This document shows positions 11,413-24,400 of a stretch of DNA of 64,000 nt, one piece after another; position 1 is the first letter of the stretch, and each line of letters starts with the position of its first letter. Below the pieces are notes generated by a model. It was not told the DNA's origin. It worked only from the letters and a program-made list of their open reading frames with translations, and did not search any database. Origin of the DNA: Archilochus colubris (lineage: Eukaryota > Chordata > Aves > Apodiformes > Trochilidae); assembly GCA_023079485.1 (NCBI GenBank), contig CM041092.1, positions 3,429,127-3,493,126 on the forward strand, in the 5' to 3' direction. The translations under genes were made by a program, and so were the position numbers.

Positions 11413-14400
11413 GTTTTTTTCCTCATGTTCAGACTTTAATCCTTGTTGCTAATGTCCTCAAGAGAAAAAAAAAACAACCAAACCATGAGGAGTTTCCACA
11501 CACAAGATACCTAAGCCCTACCTTGGCAGGAGATGAGCACCTTCGAGGGTTGTGTTCCCTCTTTCCCACCCATCCTGCCATCTCCCTCCAGCCAACCACA
11601 CTCTGGTGGGCACAGAGCAAACCTGCACATGGAAAGCTCTGCTGAAAGGCAGCAGCATCCTCCAGCAACACCACTGTCCCCAAGGAAGCCACAACAATGG
11701 CCACATCACCTACCTGCAGCCAGCCTGGGGACTGTGACTAACTTGAGCATACATTTGCATAAGTTACATAAAAATGAATGTATAAAGTTATATTTATCTG
11801 TACTTGTATCTTCTTTGATATGAGTGGATGTTGCTTGTCCACCCACAGTAAAAAGTTACGATATTTTAGGCTTATAAATACAGAAAGGAGGAGAGCAAAT
11901 TACAACACATTTCTCCTAGGTTACACTTCAAATATTGTTCAGAGGAAGGGAGATGTGGACAGCAGCTAGGACTCCTAACACATCCACTTGGCCACCAGAA
12001 TGGCATCATTTCCATTGCAGTTGGGTTCCCACACATAGGGAAATTGTTCTGATGAGGTGTGACAAATAACTTCACTTTTTCACTTTCAGTTCCCACTGCA
12101 TCCAGGGTTCTCCAAGCAATCCCATATCCTGCCCCAAACTGGGCACAAATGGGACCAATCAAGGTCTGAGTCAACTCCCCCTGGAAGCTGGTGGGAGTTT
12201 TCCCCTTGACTTCAAAGAGAGCTGAAGCCAGGTCCTCACTACAGAAGATGTTTGCTGAGATTTATGAACATGATTTTCTGCTCATCTTTCTACTTCCTAA
12301 CTTTTCCTGGACTGATGCCACGGGTTGCTGTTCTGTAGTTGATTTACAATAAACAGAGGAAAAACTCCGTAAACTTCTATTTTACTGCCACTGACACACA
12401 CTTCAAATTCCTTCTGTATTCTCAATGACAAAAAGAAAAGTTACTACCAAAGATGTGGAGGAAATACAGTATCTGGCTTAATCCCTAATTGAAGAAGTGT
12501 AGATTGTTATGGAGACACAAATTATATTGCACATAATGAATTTCATCAGAATACAAATATAACAATATTGCTTTTTGCCTTTCAACTGGGGAATGTTATA
12601 TTTTAAACTTGGGAATCATTTAGCTTTCAGATTTCTCAAAGTAGTTGCAAGGAGACTTGGAATTTCAAAGTAATTGCAAGGGTATGGGAAGCTCAGATCC
12701 AGCTTAATGACAGAAAGGAAGAAAAACTGAGAAATCTCAATTACCATAACCAGTGATAACTCGATTCTGCTTCTGGGTGAACAGTGTCAGATTAGTACAA
12801 GGAAACAAAACACTCATTGAGGAGGTACCGAGGAGGAAAGAAAAAAAAATAAATAACCAGGAAATCTCAAGTTTAAGTTGCCACAACCCCTCTGAAACAT
12901 CCCTGCTCAAAGCGGGTGAAACTGGCTGGAGGTAACAAAATGACAGCCTGAACTCTGCTTACTGGGGCTGCTTTTATTTATCATGAGATTTGCAGTTCTG
13001 CATTCAGATTTGCCCAATGGGCTCTTGCATTTATTGCAGTTAATATATTTAGCTTCAGGAAGGAAAGTAAAAAGAAAAATTCCTACTAAAATTACAAGTC
13101 ATCCCCACCTATACTGTGCAGATATAGAAATAGGTATACATATAAAAATATAATCTAAGTAATCTAGTAAGTAACTGTACCAGCAGGTAGAGATGTTTGC
13201 AGTTGTTATTCTGTATTTAGAGAGATGAGTGCATGAATCCAAGATTAACAAGTTTTCTTGAAATTTTTATTGTGTATCCAGTTGAAGAATGTCTTCTTTG
13301 GACAGCACAATATAAATTATCTAATGAAGACACATGATCTGTGTAATAAACCCACATATATAAACCATGTGCAGCAAACAGTTTTTCAGCCCAAATGTGT
13401 CATTGGAATTTTTTTTTATTTTCAATTTAAGACAAAAAAGTCTACCACATGTGGACCAATAGTCTCCCAAATTTCCTTTTTCTTTTTTTTTTTTTTTTTT
13501 GTTTCTTTCAATTACAAGGACATTGTCATTACACAAGTCTAAAACCGAGTTCCACATGCTGGGAGACTTGAGATTTATTTTCATATTTTAACCAAAAAAA
13601 GGATGACACGTTTGTCTTGAAAAGCTGATACGTAGCTATGATGTCATAAACCTACATCTGGCAGCAGAGATAATTCTATGTCCCCATTACAATTATTGCT
13701 GAATTAAAAATGAGCACGCTACAGAGTAATAATAATATAATCCCAACAGCACGGAGTCCCAAAGAGTGAAAGAATAAAAAGGAGGATAACACAGAGAAGC
13801 AGAAAGTTTGTGTCTCCTCTGTGCACACCACTGGGGAAATCATAAAAAAAAAAAAGAAAAAAAAAAAAATCCAAACAAATGAAAAAATAAACATTCAGTT
13901 CTGGCATCCCTACGCTAAAAAGCATGGAAAAAAGGCTGGAATTGACTCATATGAAAAACACTAAAATTTTTAGGAACCCACCTTACAGGTTTGACCACCA
14001 CCAGTTTCACTTATAAGAGAGACGGGGTTTGATGTGAGCTGAGTTCATTCAAGTGTAAAGAACCAAAAGCCAAAGGTTAGGAGTTAAGGTTACAGAAATT
14101 TAAATGAGAATTATTTTAAATGCTGAAAAAAAAAAAGAATTAACATCAGAACAAGACATTAAAACTTATTCTTTCCTGAGGAGGAATACTTCTCAAGCTG
14201 AGGCTTTAAGAACTTTTAAGCTGAAGCATAAATCAGAAATATCATGGTAGTATTACTGAACACAGCCATCTGGCCCATAGATCAAGAGGTCAGAGTACCC
14301 CTTCTGGCATTCAAATATAAGAGCAGCATTTTATTTAGGACTTTTATTATATTTGCATTCTGTTTGCCCTGAGAGTTCTCAGCCATGAAGAAACTCTGCA

Positions 14401-14904
14401 GCATGGAAGATCCTGAGGAAACAGAGACGTTTCATGGGCTGTCCCCAAGAGTTTAGCCTAAAAGCTGAGCTTTACAACTCACAGTTCCACACAGGTGGGA
14501 TCATTTTCCCAAATTCCATGAGAACCCAACACTGGCATTTATTATCAAGGCATTTCTTTCATTTTGCCACCACGGTTTTTGGGAGGTTGACTGCATTCCT
14601 TGTTAGGAGCCTGTTGTGTTTTCCTCGTCCAAGACTCCAAAACTGCCATTTAAAATTCCCAAGTTTATGAACTTGAAACTCCTGGTGCCAGCTATTCTGT
14701 ATGGCAAGCCAGAAGGCAGGAAGGGGGCTGTGAGTGATGGGAGCTGTACGTGTTCCTGGAAAATACACCCCAGACTTCTCCCTTTCATCTGAACCTCTCT
14801 CACACAGCAAAGCTCATCATGTTGGCTCGACAGGCTCTGTTTTCCCATTTTAAAATGGGGGCCTTCCCAAGTTACTCAGGGAAGGATTTATTCATCCTCA
14901 TTTG
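11413..14904. other. Non-coding stretch
   Basis: No gene recognised. A 17-base direct repeat with one mismatch (TCAAAGTAGTTGCAAGG and TCAAAGTAATTGCAAGG) sits at 12636-12652 and 12665-12681. T18 runs at 13483-13500, and an interrupted A tract lies at about 13846-13869. The rest appears single-copy. Confidence 0.55.
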
Positions 14905-15047
14905 AGGGCAGAGTCACCATCCCTGGGGGTATTTAACATGAGGACCTGGTCCTTAGGGACATGGTTTAGTGGTGAGCTTACAGTGATTGTCAAAGTTTGG
15001 ACTTGGATGCTCTTGAAGGTCCAACCAAAGACATTCCATGATTCTGT
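14905..15047 (+). mobile_element. CR1 3' end fragment
   Basis: Sense CR1 3' region: CAGAGTCACCATCCCTGGGG, then TTAGGGACATGGTTTAGTGG, a degraded CAGTGnTTG block, GGACTTGGATG, and CATTCCATGATTCTGTGATT at the end. The middle has short deletions and substitutions, so this is an old copy. Confidence 0.83.
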
Positions 15048-15071
15048 GATTTTGGCACACCCCAGCTAGTG

Positions 15072-15112
15072 GTTTCAAAGTCCCAGTTTCAAAAGTCCCA
15101 GTTTCAAAGTCA
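15072..15112 (+). repeat. Three-copy 14/15-base tandem repeat
   Basis: The unit GTTTCAAAGTCCCA occurs at 15072-15085, 15086-15100 (one extra A) and, partially, 15101-15112. A diverged fourth start, GTTTCAAGGTC, lies at about 15132. It begins 25 bases after the CR1 end at 15047. Confidence 0.85.
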
Positions 15113-17454
15113 TCTGTGGAAAACAGCCACAGTTTCAAGGTCTCTCCCATTTATTCAAGGTCTGGTTTGATGTAGGTGCTTCTGGCCACCAGTACCAAGA
15201 AATGTGGTGGGCAGTGCTGCAGCAGTGCAGTTCATGTCCCCACAAGTATTGCAGTTCTGATCACCACAATAGTTACTAAACACTTGTGCTCCAGACTGGT
15301 GGGATTCAGCTTCAATTTTTAGCACACTATTTTCACTGCATCCTACACCCAGCCACAGCTTATCTATCATTTGATGCTGACAGATACATATTTTATATTT
15401 TGACAAGCAACCCACTTGACTGCTTTCCTATGACATCATCTTATCTCTGAATGTACCAACCTGTTAATAACTTCATTTTCTGGTTGAATTTTTCCAAATT
15501 AAATTAAGCAGGCGAAACATGTTAAGCTCACCAAGTCCTCTTAACACTTCTGCTGAAGGGCATCTTCTGATAGCTTGATTTTCAAAGGGGCAGCATACAA
15601 CCTGTTCAGAGAAGGATTTGGTCCAAAATATCAGGTTTCTGGAAAGTAGAAGATCTCTTCCTTAGCTAAGAAATACAAAAAGGTCTAAATACTAAACCAG
15701 ACAACAAAAATTAAATATTTATCATCTGTTAACTAATATTCTGAAGATGATATCATTATTTAATGGTACTTGAAGGAAACCCTTATGAGATAAAAAGGAG
15801 CAATACAATCTAACATAAACTAATTTTCAATTTTTCTTCTGTAGATAGAGAGATGGAAGTTAAATATAGTCCAGTGTTAGCATGAAATAATTTTCTCTCT
15901 ATCTTGTGACAATAAAAAGTCAGCAGAAGCTTTTCCTTTCATGTTAATTAAAACAATTTTAGGGAAAAAAAAACCTTCTTCCTGGATATACTATATAATA
16001 TTCTTAATTAAATATGAGCACTTTTGTACTTATCTTATTCCATAATTAGCTCTTCTGTGGAAGCAATACTGCACTGGACACGAAATCACAGGACAGTGAC
16101 AAAATTTAATTGGATAACACGGACACAAAATCAGAAAATCAGGCTCTTTTCCCAGTTGTGCAGCTCAGAACATTTTTTTCTCATTCTGTGCCTCAGCCTG
16201 CTGCCATTTAAATTGAAAATGTTGCACCAAGGAGAAGGGAAATCAATATGGGAAACATAGCACAACTTATTTTTCCCACTTGTGTTACAAGCTGAAACAC
16301 AGCACTACTCTTAATTCCTGGAGGTTTCCTGTACATTCAGGTTCTTTCTAAAAACAAAAAAAAAAAATTAAAATTGGCATGCACAGAGCCACAAGCATCA
16401 ACCCTGCCCTGCTCCATACTGGGGAGTCAAGGAAAGGTCCCAAACAGCAGAGCCAGCTTATGCCCAGAGGTAAATCAGCATCTCTGGTCAGCACCCCCTG
16501 TTGCAGACCTCCCAGGGATGGAATTCCATGATATCCCACCTTAGAGAAAATGGTCTTGGCATGTGCCCACCCAAAGCTACCAGGAGCCTGAGAAGGAGAA
16601 AGCCCAAGAGCACTTTCAGGCCCTAGAGAGGAGCCAAAAGGCTCTGATCTGATTTTTGTTTCCCATCCAAGAGCTGCTCTGCACTGGGAGGATAGATGAA
16701 GAGCCAAAAGAAAAGGTTGATATTATTCCCCAGGCCTTGAAAGCCAGCTGGGAGGCCTGAACTGCATAAAACACCACTGCATAAATTACCACTATGGTGG
16801 GACTTCATTAGCATTTGTAGGTTGCATTTCTTGGTATACCTGAAAATATCCACTTAGGGCCAAATCCTCATTCCGTGGACTTCAGGGAGAGTATAACTTT
16901 TAGTTCCAACAAGGTATCAGACTCCAACAAGGAGTTCTGAACACACTGTGTATCTCGTTGGGCTTTTTACCAACAATCTTCAATGATTCCTGGTGTGAGA
17001 AATGCCCCCAGCAGTGGGGAGAGCTGCAAGAAAGTGCTGGGAGCCAGAGCCCCCTGTCCTCCTGCCATTCCCAACCCCACCTCTCTCCATCATGAACTTC
17101 CAAGCCAACCTTATATTTATTGGAAAACTCATTAAGACCAATAACTCAAGAGCCTGAGGTGTGATAAATGCTTTCATTTTCCTTACTGATGCTAAAAAAA
17201 AATAAAATTGTGATGATGTTAACAATGACCTGATCCCATCTATCCTTTCCCTCTAACAAACTGATTCCAAAACATCTCTGGTTTTGCCTAGGAAAGAAAT
17301 CCAGAGCTGAGGCAGAAGTAACCTGGGATCAGAGACCAGCAAGAGAAAAACCTGAGCCTTTTATAGAGAGGTCTGGGCTGCTTGGGAGCTACATGCAAGC
17401 AGCTGAAATAAACACCATTGTATCAGGGAGAGGAAAAAAACCCAACAGTCTGTA
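15113..17454. other. Non-coding stretch
   Basis: Mostly AT-rich. A more GC-rich block lies at about 16380-16720 and carries a minus-strand open frame of 119 codons with no recognisable domain. No transposon seen. Confidence 0.5.
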
Positions 17455-17700
17455 ACTTCAGCTTGTTTAAAATAGACTTAATTAGACCTAATACAAATGC
17501 ATCTTTCCTACAAGGCTGATCTAATCAACACTGGCAGTTTTAATTACAAGCCTATTTAAGGTGAACATATTGCATTACTGTGAAAAAGCAGCATTATTTT
17601 ACATTGTAGGTGTACCTCCTACTTCACTATCTGTCACACAGGCGGTGTCTTTAATAGCTGTTAATGTTCTGTTGCATTTTCTAAGTTCAATTTTTTGAAG
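17455..17700. promoter_or_regulatory. Candidate conserved non-coding element
   Basis: AT-rich but not simple-repeat sequence, with several homeodomain-type cores (ACTTAATTAGACC, TTTTAATTACAAG, GCTGTTAATG). It also has an AGGTGTACCT half-site pair near 17608-17617 and no transposon similarity. The call rests on texture only. It could be ordinary neutral sequence. Confidence 0.25.
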
Positions 17701-20700
17701 TTTCTAAGCACAATCGGATGGAATCCAACCCAAATCTAATAATTGCCATCTTTTCTTGGGGTTTTTTTGTGTTTTTTTTCCTTACACTATTTAGTTTTCA
17801 CCACAAAGAGAATGACAGGTCTAATATGAGGCTCCTGAAATGTAGTTACAGCTAAGCTTCAGCGCTCCAGAGCACATAAAATAAATATATGATCAATGAA
17901 ATGAAACATGACAAAATGTTTCATATTGATGTTATTTTTCTTTTCAAAACGTCTTTTATGGTTAATGCCCTCAGTCACTTTTTCCATACATTTTCTTTTT
18001 TTTTTTTTCTTTTTTTTTTTTTGTAATATATAGCTTTCCTAGTTCTGATTTCAAGTTCAGGGTGCCTGGGGAGAATTGGAAGATTTCTTCAAACCAAGCC
18101 TGTTCCTTCAGCCTTTCACATGAGAAAATTGTTAGGCGCATTAAAGTATTCCTGACTATGTTGCATTCCTTTGTTCAGAGTGAGTTTTGGGAACACATCC
18201 TTTTCTCATTATATTTCCATAAAATATATTTGATCTATTCTATTCTTAGAATACCTCTGATGTGGTCTGTGAATGGAGCACAGTATAAAAATATTTCTTT
18301 CTTTTTTTTTTTTTTTCTTATACGAGACAAAATGTTTCCATTTCTTAGACACATAAAAAGTCACTATATAGCACTCCACGTAAGTAAAACTTTACAGAAA
18401 GTTTTGGTATAACTGGGCACAGATCACTAAAGAAATCCATCCTTGCAGAGCCCAGTTGTAATTCAGAGCCTCACCAAATGCAGACAGATAGTGGCAGAGA
18501 GAGAAAAGAGGAGAGGAACAGGAAAAAAAAAGAGAAATAGAGAAGGAACGAGACCTGGATAATAGTACTGGGAAGCAAGTTTATATTTAGAAGCCCAGAA
18601 AGATGTTAACCATGTGCCTCCTAGAAAAAAATAAATCTGCAGTAATAGTAGTTGACAATAAAATCACCTTTGGAAAAAAGTCTTAATATGTTCAGTGCAC
18701 AACCCAGGATATTTCCAAATGCAGACAGATGTTTGAAATGTTCACACAGACAGATCATTGCAGCAATTCAGGCATTTTTTTTTTCCCCCCCTTCACTTCC
18801 CTGTCTTCTGATTCTTGTCTTCTTCAGGACCCTGAGAATCACCGAGCAGCAGCCGCTCTGAGCAGCATTTTTGCTGCAGCTCAAACTTGGCTTGGCTGTT
18901 TATTGCTACACCCATAAAATTATGGTTTTGATCAAGCCCTTCAGAACCCTTTTTGCTCTGAAGTTTTCCCTTCAGCCAACACTGGAAACACAAGGACCAA
19001 GAACACAAGGTTGTCTCCAGCCTGGATTCACCCCGATCTGGTGGGGAATGAAATACCCCCACGGCCAGGGCAGAAATCACTGCGAGAAATCACTGTAATA
19101 TCATCAAAAGTGGTCTGGGAGCCTGCACCAGTCCAGCTGCACTGGTTCCTGACCACAAATGACTTAATCCCCAGGATAAACAAGGCCTAACAAGGCTCAA
19201 ACTCATCTGCCCCTTCCCTCGCAGCTTCCTACTCACAGTTCACAGAAGATGCCTTCTCCTTGTTCCCACGACTGCAGAGTCAGGATCAAAGGCTTGTAAG
19301 AGAAAGAATAGAAACTTCTTAATTTTTTTTACTTTTTTTTTTCCTAACTCAGGTTGCAAATAGCTTCAGCTCTGCTGGAGTGGTTTTCGGTTTGGTTTTT
19401 TTGGTTTTTTTAAATTTAAATCACCACAGAAAATGTTTCAATCTTTAAGCAGTAACAGGCTTGTGTAGGTGCCGGCAGCAGCAGCTGCATGGGATGCAGT
19501 TTGTGCCTCTCACTACCCTCATAAATACCTATATTTATTGTTGATTGTTTACCAGACAAACTGGCATTCCCTCCAGATGCTATTTCAACAGCCGTGGGAA
19601 GGCTTCCATCAGCTGAGCCAGCAAGCAGGTGAAGTTGGGGGGGACTGAGGGTTGGTTTATTGTTTCTTTTCCTCCTAATTCTCATCAGAACTGAAAAATA
19701 TTTGGGAAAAAAAAATCACATCAACAAAAATTTAAAATCTGTGAAGAAGGACATTTTTGGGTTGATTTGATTTTATTTTTGTTTAAATCAGTATTTCACT
19801 TTCAAAGAGTGAATTATAGCTTCCAGTCTCAAAACTCAGATCGGTGGTGTCTGTCTGAGAGCTTTCCATGTATCTACAGCACAAAGCAGCTGCCTGGATC
19901 CTGCACAAACTGCAGAGCCTGGAAATGTGGGAATTATTCATGTAGGTGTGTTGGCAGGCTTGGGTCATCTACCCCACAATGCACCTGGTTGCTATCACTT
20001 TTACTTTAAAGAGCACTAAAATGCCTCTAATAAAATCTGAAAAGAAAATCATATAAAGTGACACATTAAGCAGGTTTCACATCTGAATAAAAAAGCTTTA
20101 GCATGTTCTTTGACACGTGAAGTGTACATTCTCTTTTATCAGGCTTCTCCCGATTTAAATAATAAAAAACATCCACTACCTAAATAAAAAAAAAATAAAA
20201 TATCCCAAACTCACATTAATAAGCACTGCATGTGTAACAGGATCATTCTGGCAAAGGAAATTTATTCTCCACTCCCCCCCCCTCCCTGAAATTTTCTTGG
20301 GTAACAGACAACAATGAATTTTCATCACACTGTCCACAGATTTGCACATAAAGGGACTTATAGGAAGGCAAACTACTTCCCTCCTAGGAACTCTCCATTT
20401 CCAGAAGTTACTCCAATTGCCACACATCACTCCACCCCCTTCAGCACCCTGGGCTCTGCTACTGGCACCCCAAGAGTCCTTCAATCCACAGATCTCAGCT
20501 CTGCCCATCTCAGGAGGTCCACATCCCAGAAAAAGGGCCTGTGTCACACTTGTAGGTGACACTGTGTTTCTTGTCACTGTCTTAGGGAATGCTCTGCAGG
20601 CACTGGAGATGCTGATGGGAGCCAAGACCACCCCAGCACTCACCTCCTGGTTGAACCCTTTCACAAGAAGTGACACAGTGCACCTTGGGTCATTTAAATA

Positions 20701-21381
20701 AATTAACTGAGCTTGTCCTAAGTTTGCAGGGCAGATTAAACCATTCACATGAACTCCCTTCACCTCTGTGTGGCTGAATTTCAGACACTTTTTCCATTGG
20801 AGAAGCTCATGAGCTCCAGACATCACTGCAAGGAGCCAAATGCTCAACCAGTTTGTCCATAATAATAGAAAAAAAAAAGAATCCTGTGCTTGGCTTCCCA
20901 TCTAGTGTGTGAAATCTGAAATGTCTGGGACCAGGGGAGCTTTACCATCCCAGTTCCCCCATCATGGGCTGTACATCTGCTGAAGTGCAAAGCAAAAACC
21001 AACAAGACAGAGAGCACTTTGTTTATCGACATCTCTTCCTATCAGCTCAGCCATCTACAGGATCAATCCCTTAATTTGCAACATCTTTTCAGCATGTCAG
21101 AGATCAGAAATGAGCCATAGCTTGCTTCTTAATAGGTTTCTATATAAATCACTGCCTGATTAAAATCAAAATGTGGTATCCTCTGCTAATGATCAATCCC
21201 TAGTTTAGCAATGTTAATGACCCTTTACTGGGGAATATTTTTATAATAAAGGTTATGACTTGCATTGTAGTTATTGTAAGCAGGGGGGTTATATTTTTTT
21301 TAAAAAATCAATATTTTAATATGTAACACCTAAATATGTGACCTTCCTATGGCTACATTTCAAAGGCAATGTGTGTGTTCC
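17701..21381. other. Non-coding stretch with T-rich tracts
   Basis: T-rich tracts lie at about 17995-18022, 18300-18316 and 19320-19405. The 241-codon minus-strand frame at 20176-20901 is discussed under rejected items. No CR1 or LTR recognised. Confidence 0.5.
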
Positions 21382-21411
21382 TTTTTTTTTTTTTTAAAGA
21401 AAAAAAAAAAA
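21382..21411. repeat. T14/A12 homopolymer hairpin
   Basis: T14 (21382-21395), AAAG, then A12 (21400-21411). The two runs are complementary and almost adjacent, so either strand can fold into a 12-bp A:T stem. Confidence 0.85.
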
Positions 21412-24400
21412 GCTCACTCTTAAGAAAGTTGTAAATATTCTACAGAGGTTGTTAATCACAAAAACTTGTAAACTGAAATTTGGTCAGGGCAAAGGGGGAA
21501 CCTGCATGATTTTTCAGCAAGCTGCCTTTGTTTCTGATGTGCTGGGCCACGTGTCAGCATGCCAACATGTCATGCCTGGTTACATGTGTCTTGTTGGGTT
21601 AAAATTATATTCCTGACATACTCAGGCTCGATGCCCCATCTCCATTATGTGTCAGAATGCCTGTTTTGAATGTGTTTAGCTTTTAATTTCCTTTTTTTTT
21701 GGGGGGTCCCTTTACATGATTTTGCCAACTAGAGAGTCAGACTGATACCCTCTTCTGTCACTGGTCCCAGTAGAGACCTCCAGGCAAGGCTGCTGCCCCC
21801 ACAAAACATCCTTAAAATCCTGCCTCCAAACATCCTTAAATCACACGTGGCAATTGGCCAAGCACAAAGGAGAGGTTGGACAATAAACAGCTGTGTCAGC
21901 TAAATATGACAGTGTGGTTCCACTCCTGTTTCTTTCCCAGAGCCCCCCCCCCGGAAAGCTTGGCTCCTCCTGGGAAAAATAAGGAATGTTTACATTTGTC
22001 ACCTGGGCAAAAAATGCTTTTATGTTCCATGTTCACAAGAGGCTTCCTGAGGGATGGGGATGTGGGTGTAGGAAGGTGGTTGGGTCTCTTTGAGGGGCCC
22101 CCATTCAGGTGGCTCTTTGTGCCATGGATGGTTCAGCTCAGGAGCAATTTTTGCAGTGTGCAGGGAAGAGGCTGGCAGTCAGGCAATGTGCAAAACTTCC
22201 TGGTTAACTACAAACCTTGGGAAAAGTCAGCAAACTTAGGTTTTGATCCCACTGAAAGCCATCTAGGTAGGATTAGTGCTCTACAACACAACGTTCATCC
22301 ACTTGGAACTTCAGACATCTGCCAGTGTCCAGGAGCAAGGTTTGCTTCTGTTAAATTCAGTTCAAGTCATCAAAATATTTTCTCTCTTCCTCAGAAATTC
22401 TGCATTATAACCAGCCCAATACATAGGGGACAGCTAGAAATCAGCAGTAAAAAGGACTTCTTTTACAAGGACATTTTGAATTTCTTTCCCTTCTTACACA
22501 CCAGTGTTGAAACAACAAAAGCCTCATCCCAAGGCTCAAGACTTCCATGTGCTTTTTGTAAAATGATAACTTTTTGTTATTGCCATGGATGGAAGCTTTA
22601 GTATTGGATTTTTATGGTTCTGTAATGGTAACATGACAGGTGCCAAACATCTTCTGCATTAGGGTTAGATTGGTTAAATTCCCTTTGAAACCAGGGCACA
22701 AGGTAGCAATGGGGATAACTCCTAAGAACACCCAAATTTCATCACACATGTCCTTTCCATACTCCTGAAAGACAAACTGGAAGTCTCCTTGAGTAAGTCT
22801 GGAGATAGTCAGGAGAACAGTCACCTGGAAAAGCCTACAACTCTGTTTTTCTATAATATTCATTGACATTATTGATTTCTTCAATACTATCATTTAATAT
22901 CATCTCCTATGAAGCTGCACAGCCTGAGCAAAGGCAGCAGTGTGTTAACTTTTTGAATTCCTGCACCAGGACTACCTCTCCTGTGGGAAAAAGGCCTTAG
23001 ACCTCAGAGATTTACATTCTGAATAATTTAAACAAGCACAAAAGAAAAGCAAACATGTTTGTTAAGTGAAGGCTTTTGTACAGTTGACTTTGCAAGCATC
23101 TCCCATGTTTGGGTCTTGAGGTAAAATACTTCAAAACTGACAGAAAGGAAGAAATAACAATGAATAACCAAGAATAACCATGTCACAAGTCAATGGTTGT
23201 GGAAAACCAGTTGTGGATGAACACTGTTTTCTCAAATACTCATAAGAATAAATAGGTATGACCTGTTGGTCCAGAACTTTTACCAGCAAGTCCTGACTTT
23301 GGAAGTTAGCATAATTACTGATGTGCATATAATAGGTTGAGTGTAAAGGTATTTGAGCAGTTAAATATAAGTCCAAAAATTTCAGACTAAGCTAAATTAC
23401 AATTAATATTCCATATTTCAAAAAAACTCACTTTTCTTTACTACAAGGCTCCATATGTCTGCAGAGAAGTCCACTACATCATCTGCTGCATCTCAAAATC
23501 TTTGGGCATTTAAAGACCCAGACATGGTAAGATCCTGAGAAGACATGGGGGTCATGGGGTTCTAGTTTGGGACTTTTTTGGGTTTTTTTGGAATTGCACT
23601 AGCGGTTTTCTGAAGAAAATTTGGAAGGCAAATTCATTAGTCTGAAGTGAAAACATGTTTTTTTAATGAAATTGACTGGTTTACATCTTGCAGCATTAAA
23701 AAAAAAAAAAGAACTAAAATAATAAACATCTCAGACTTGCTGCCTCTTCAGCTGGACAGGTTTCCCACAGCTGACTCCTTTGATGATACTCTTTAGACTT
23801 TCTATTTTAAGAAGCCATCCCTTTCTGCTTCTCTCTGGAGGCAAACTCTTTTGCTTTCCTGCCAATCTTCATCTTGACCTTTCTGTCCTGTATACTTGGC
23901 CCTTCCATCTCTTTTCCAAAGTTCTCTCTCTCCTTCCCCACTGCTAGACCCTCCTAATATCCAATGCAAATTATTTCTCCTCAGTTGCCAGAAGATCTCT
24001 TCTTCTACCCTGGTTGCCAAACTATTTCATCTTCTAGACCTTCTTCTTCACTTTGGCCAGAAGATTTCTCCAGCTTCCAGAGAAACTGAATTGCCAAGAC
24101 CACCCCATGTATTTGCACCAATATTAAGAGCCAGTATTGATAGAACTGGATACATTAACTGCAGGAACCAGTAAAAAACCTAAGTTATTATGACATTGAA
24201 GTAATATGCAAACACTGACCTTAACTGCACATCAAGAGGAAATTAGTTTTCAAAAGCTATAGGCAATAATTTTAACTCAACCTCTAATTTCCAACCCAAA
24301 ATATTGTTTTAAAGAGCATATAAAGATATAATGGGGACTGGCTTGGGTTTTTTCTTGGTGTGGAGAAGAGAGGTCTGCTCTAGTAAACACCTCTTCACCA

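Noticed and set aside
20176..20901. Minus-strand open frame of 241 codons
   Set aside because: No recognisable domain, Phe-rich parts come from A/T runs, and overlapping frames on the plus strand are also open. A frame of this length is plausible by chance in 64 kb.
21876..22601. Plus-strand open frame of 241 codons
   Set aside because: No signal peptide, domain or family similarity recognised. It includes a C-run-derived Pro stretch and no supporting splice or promoter context.
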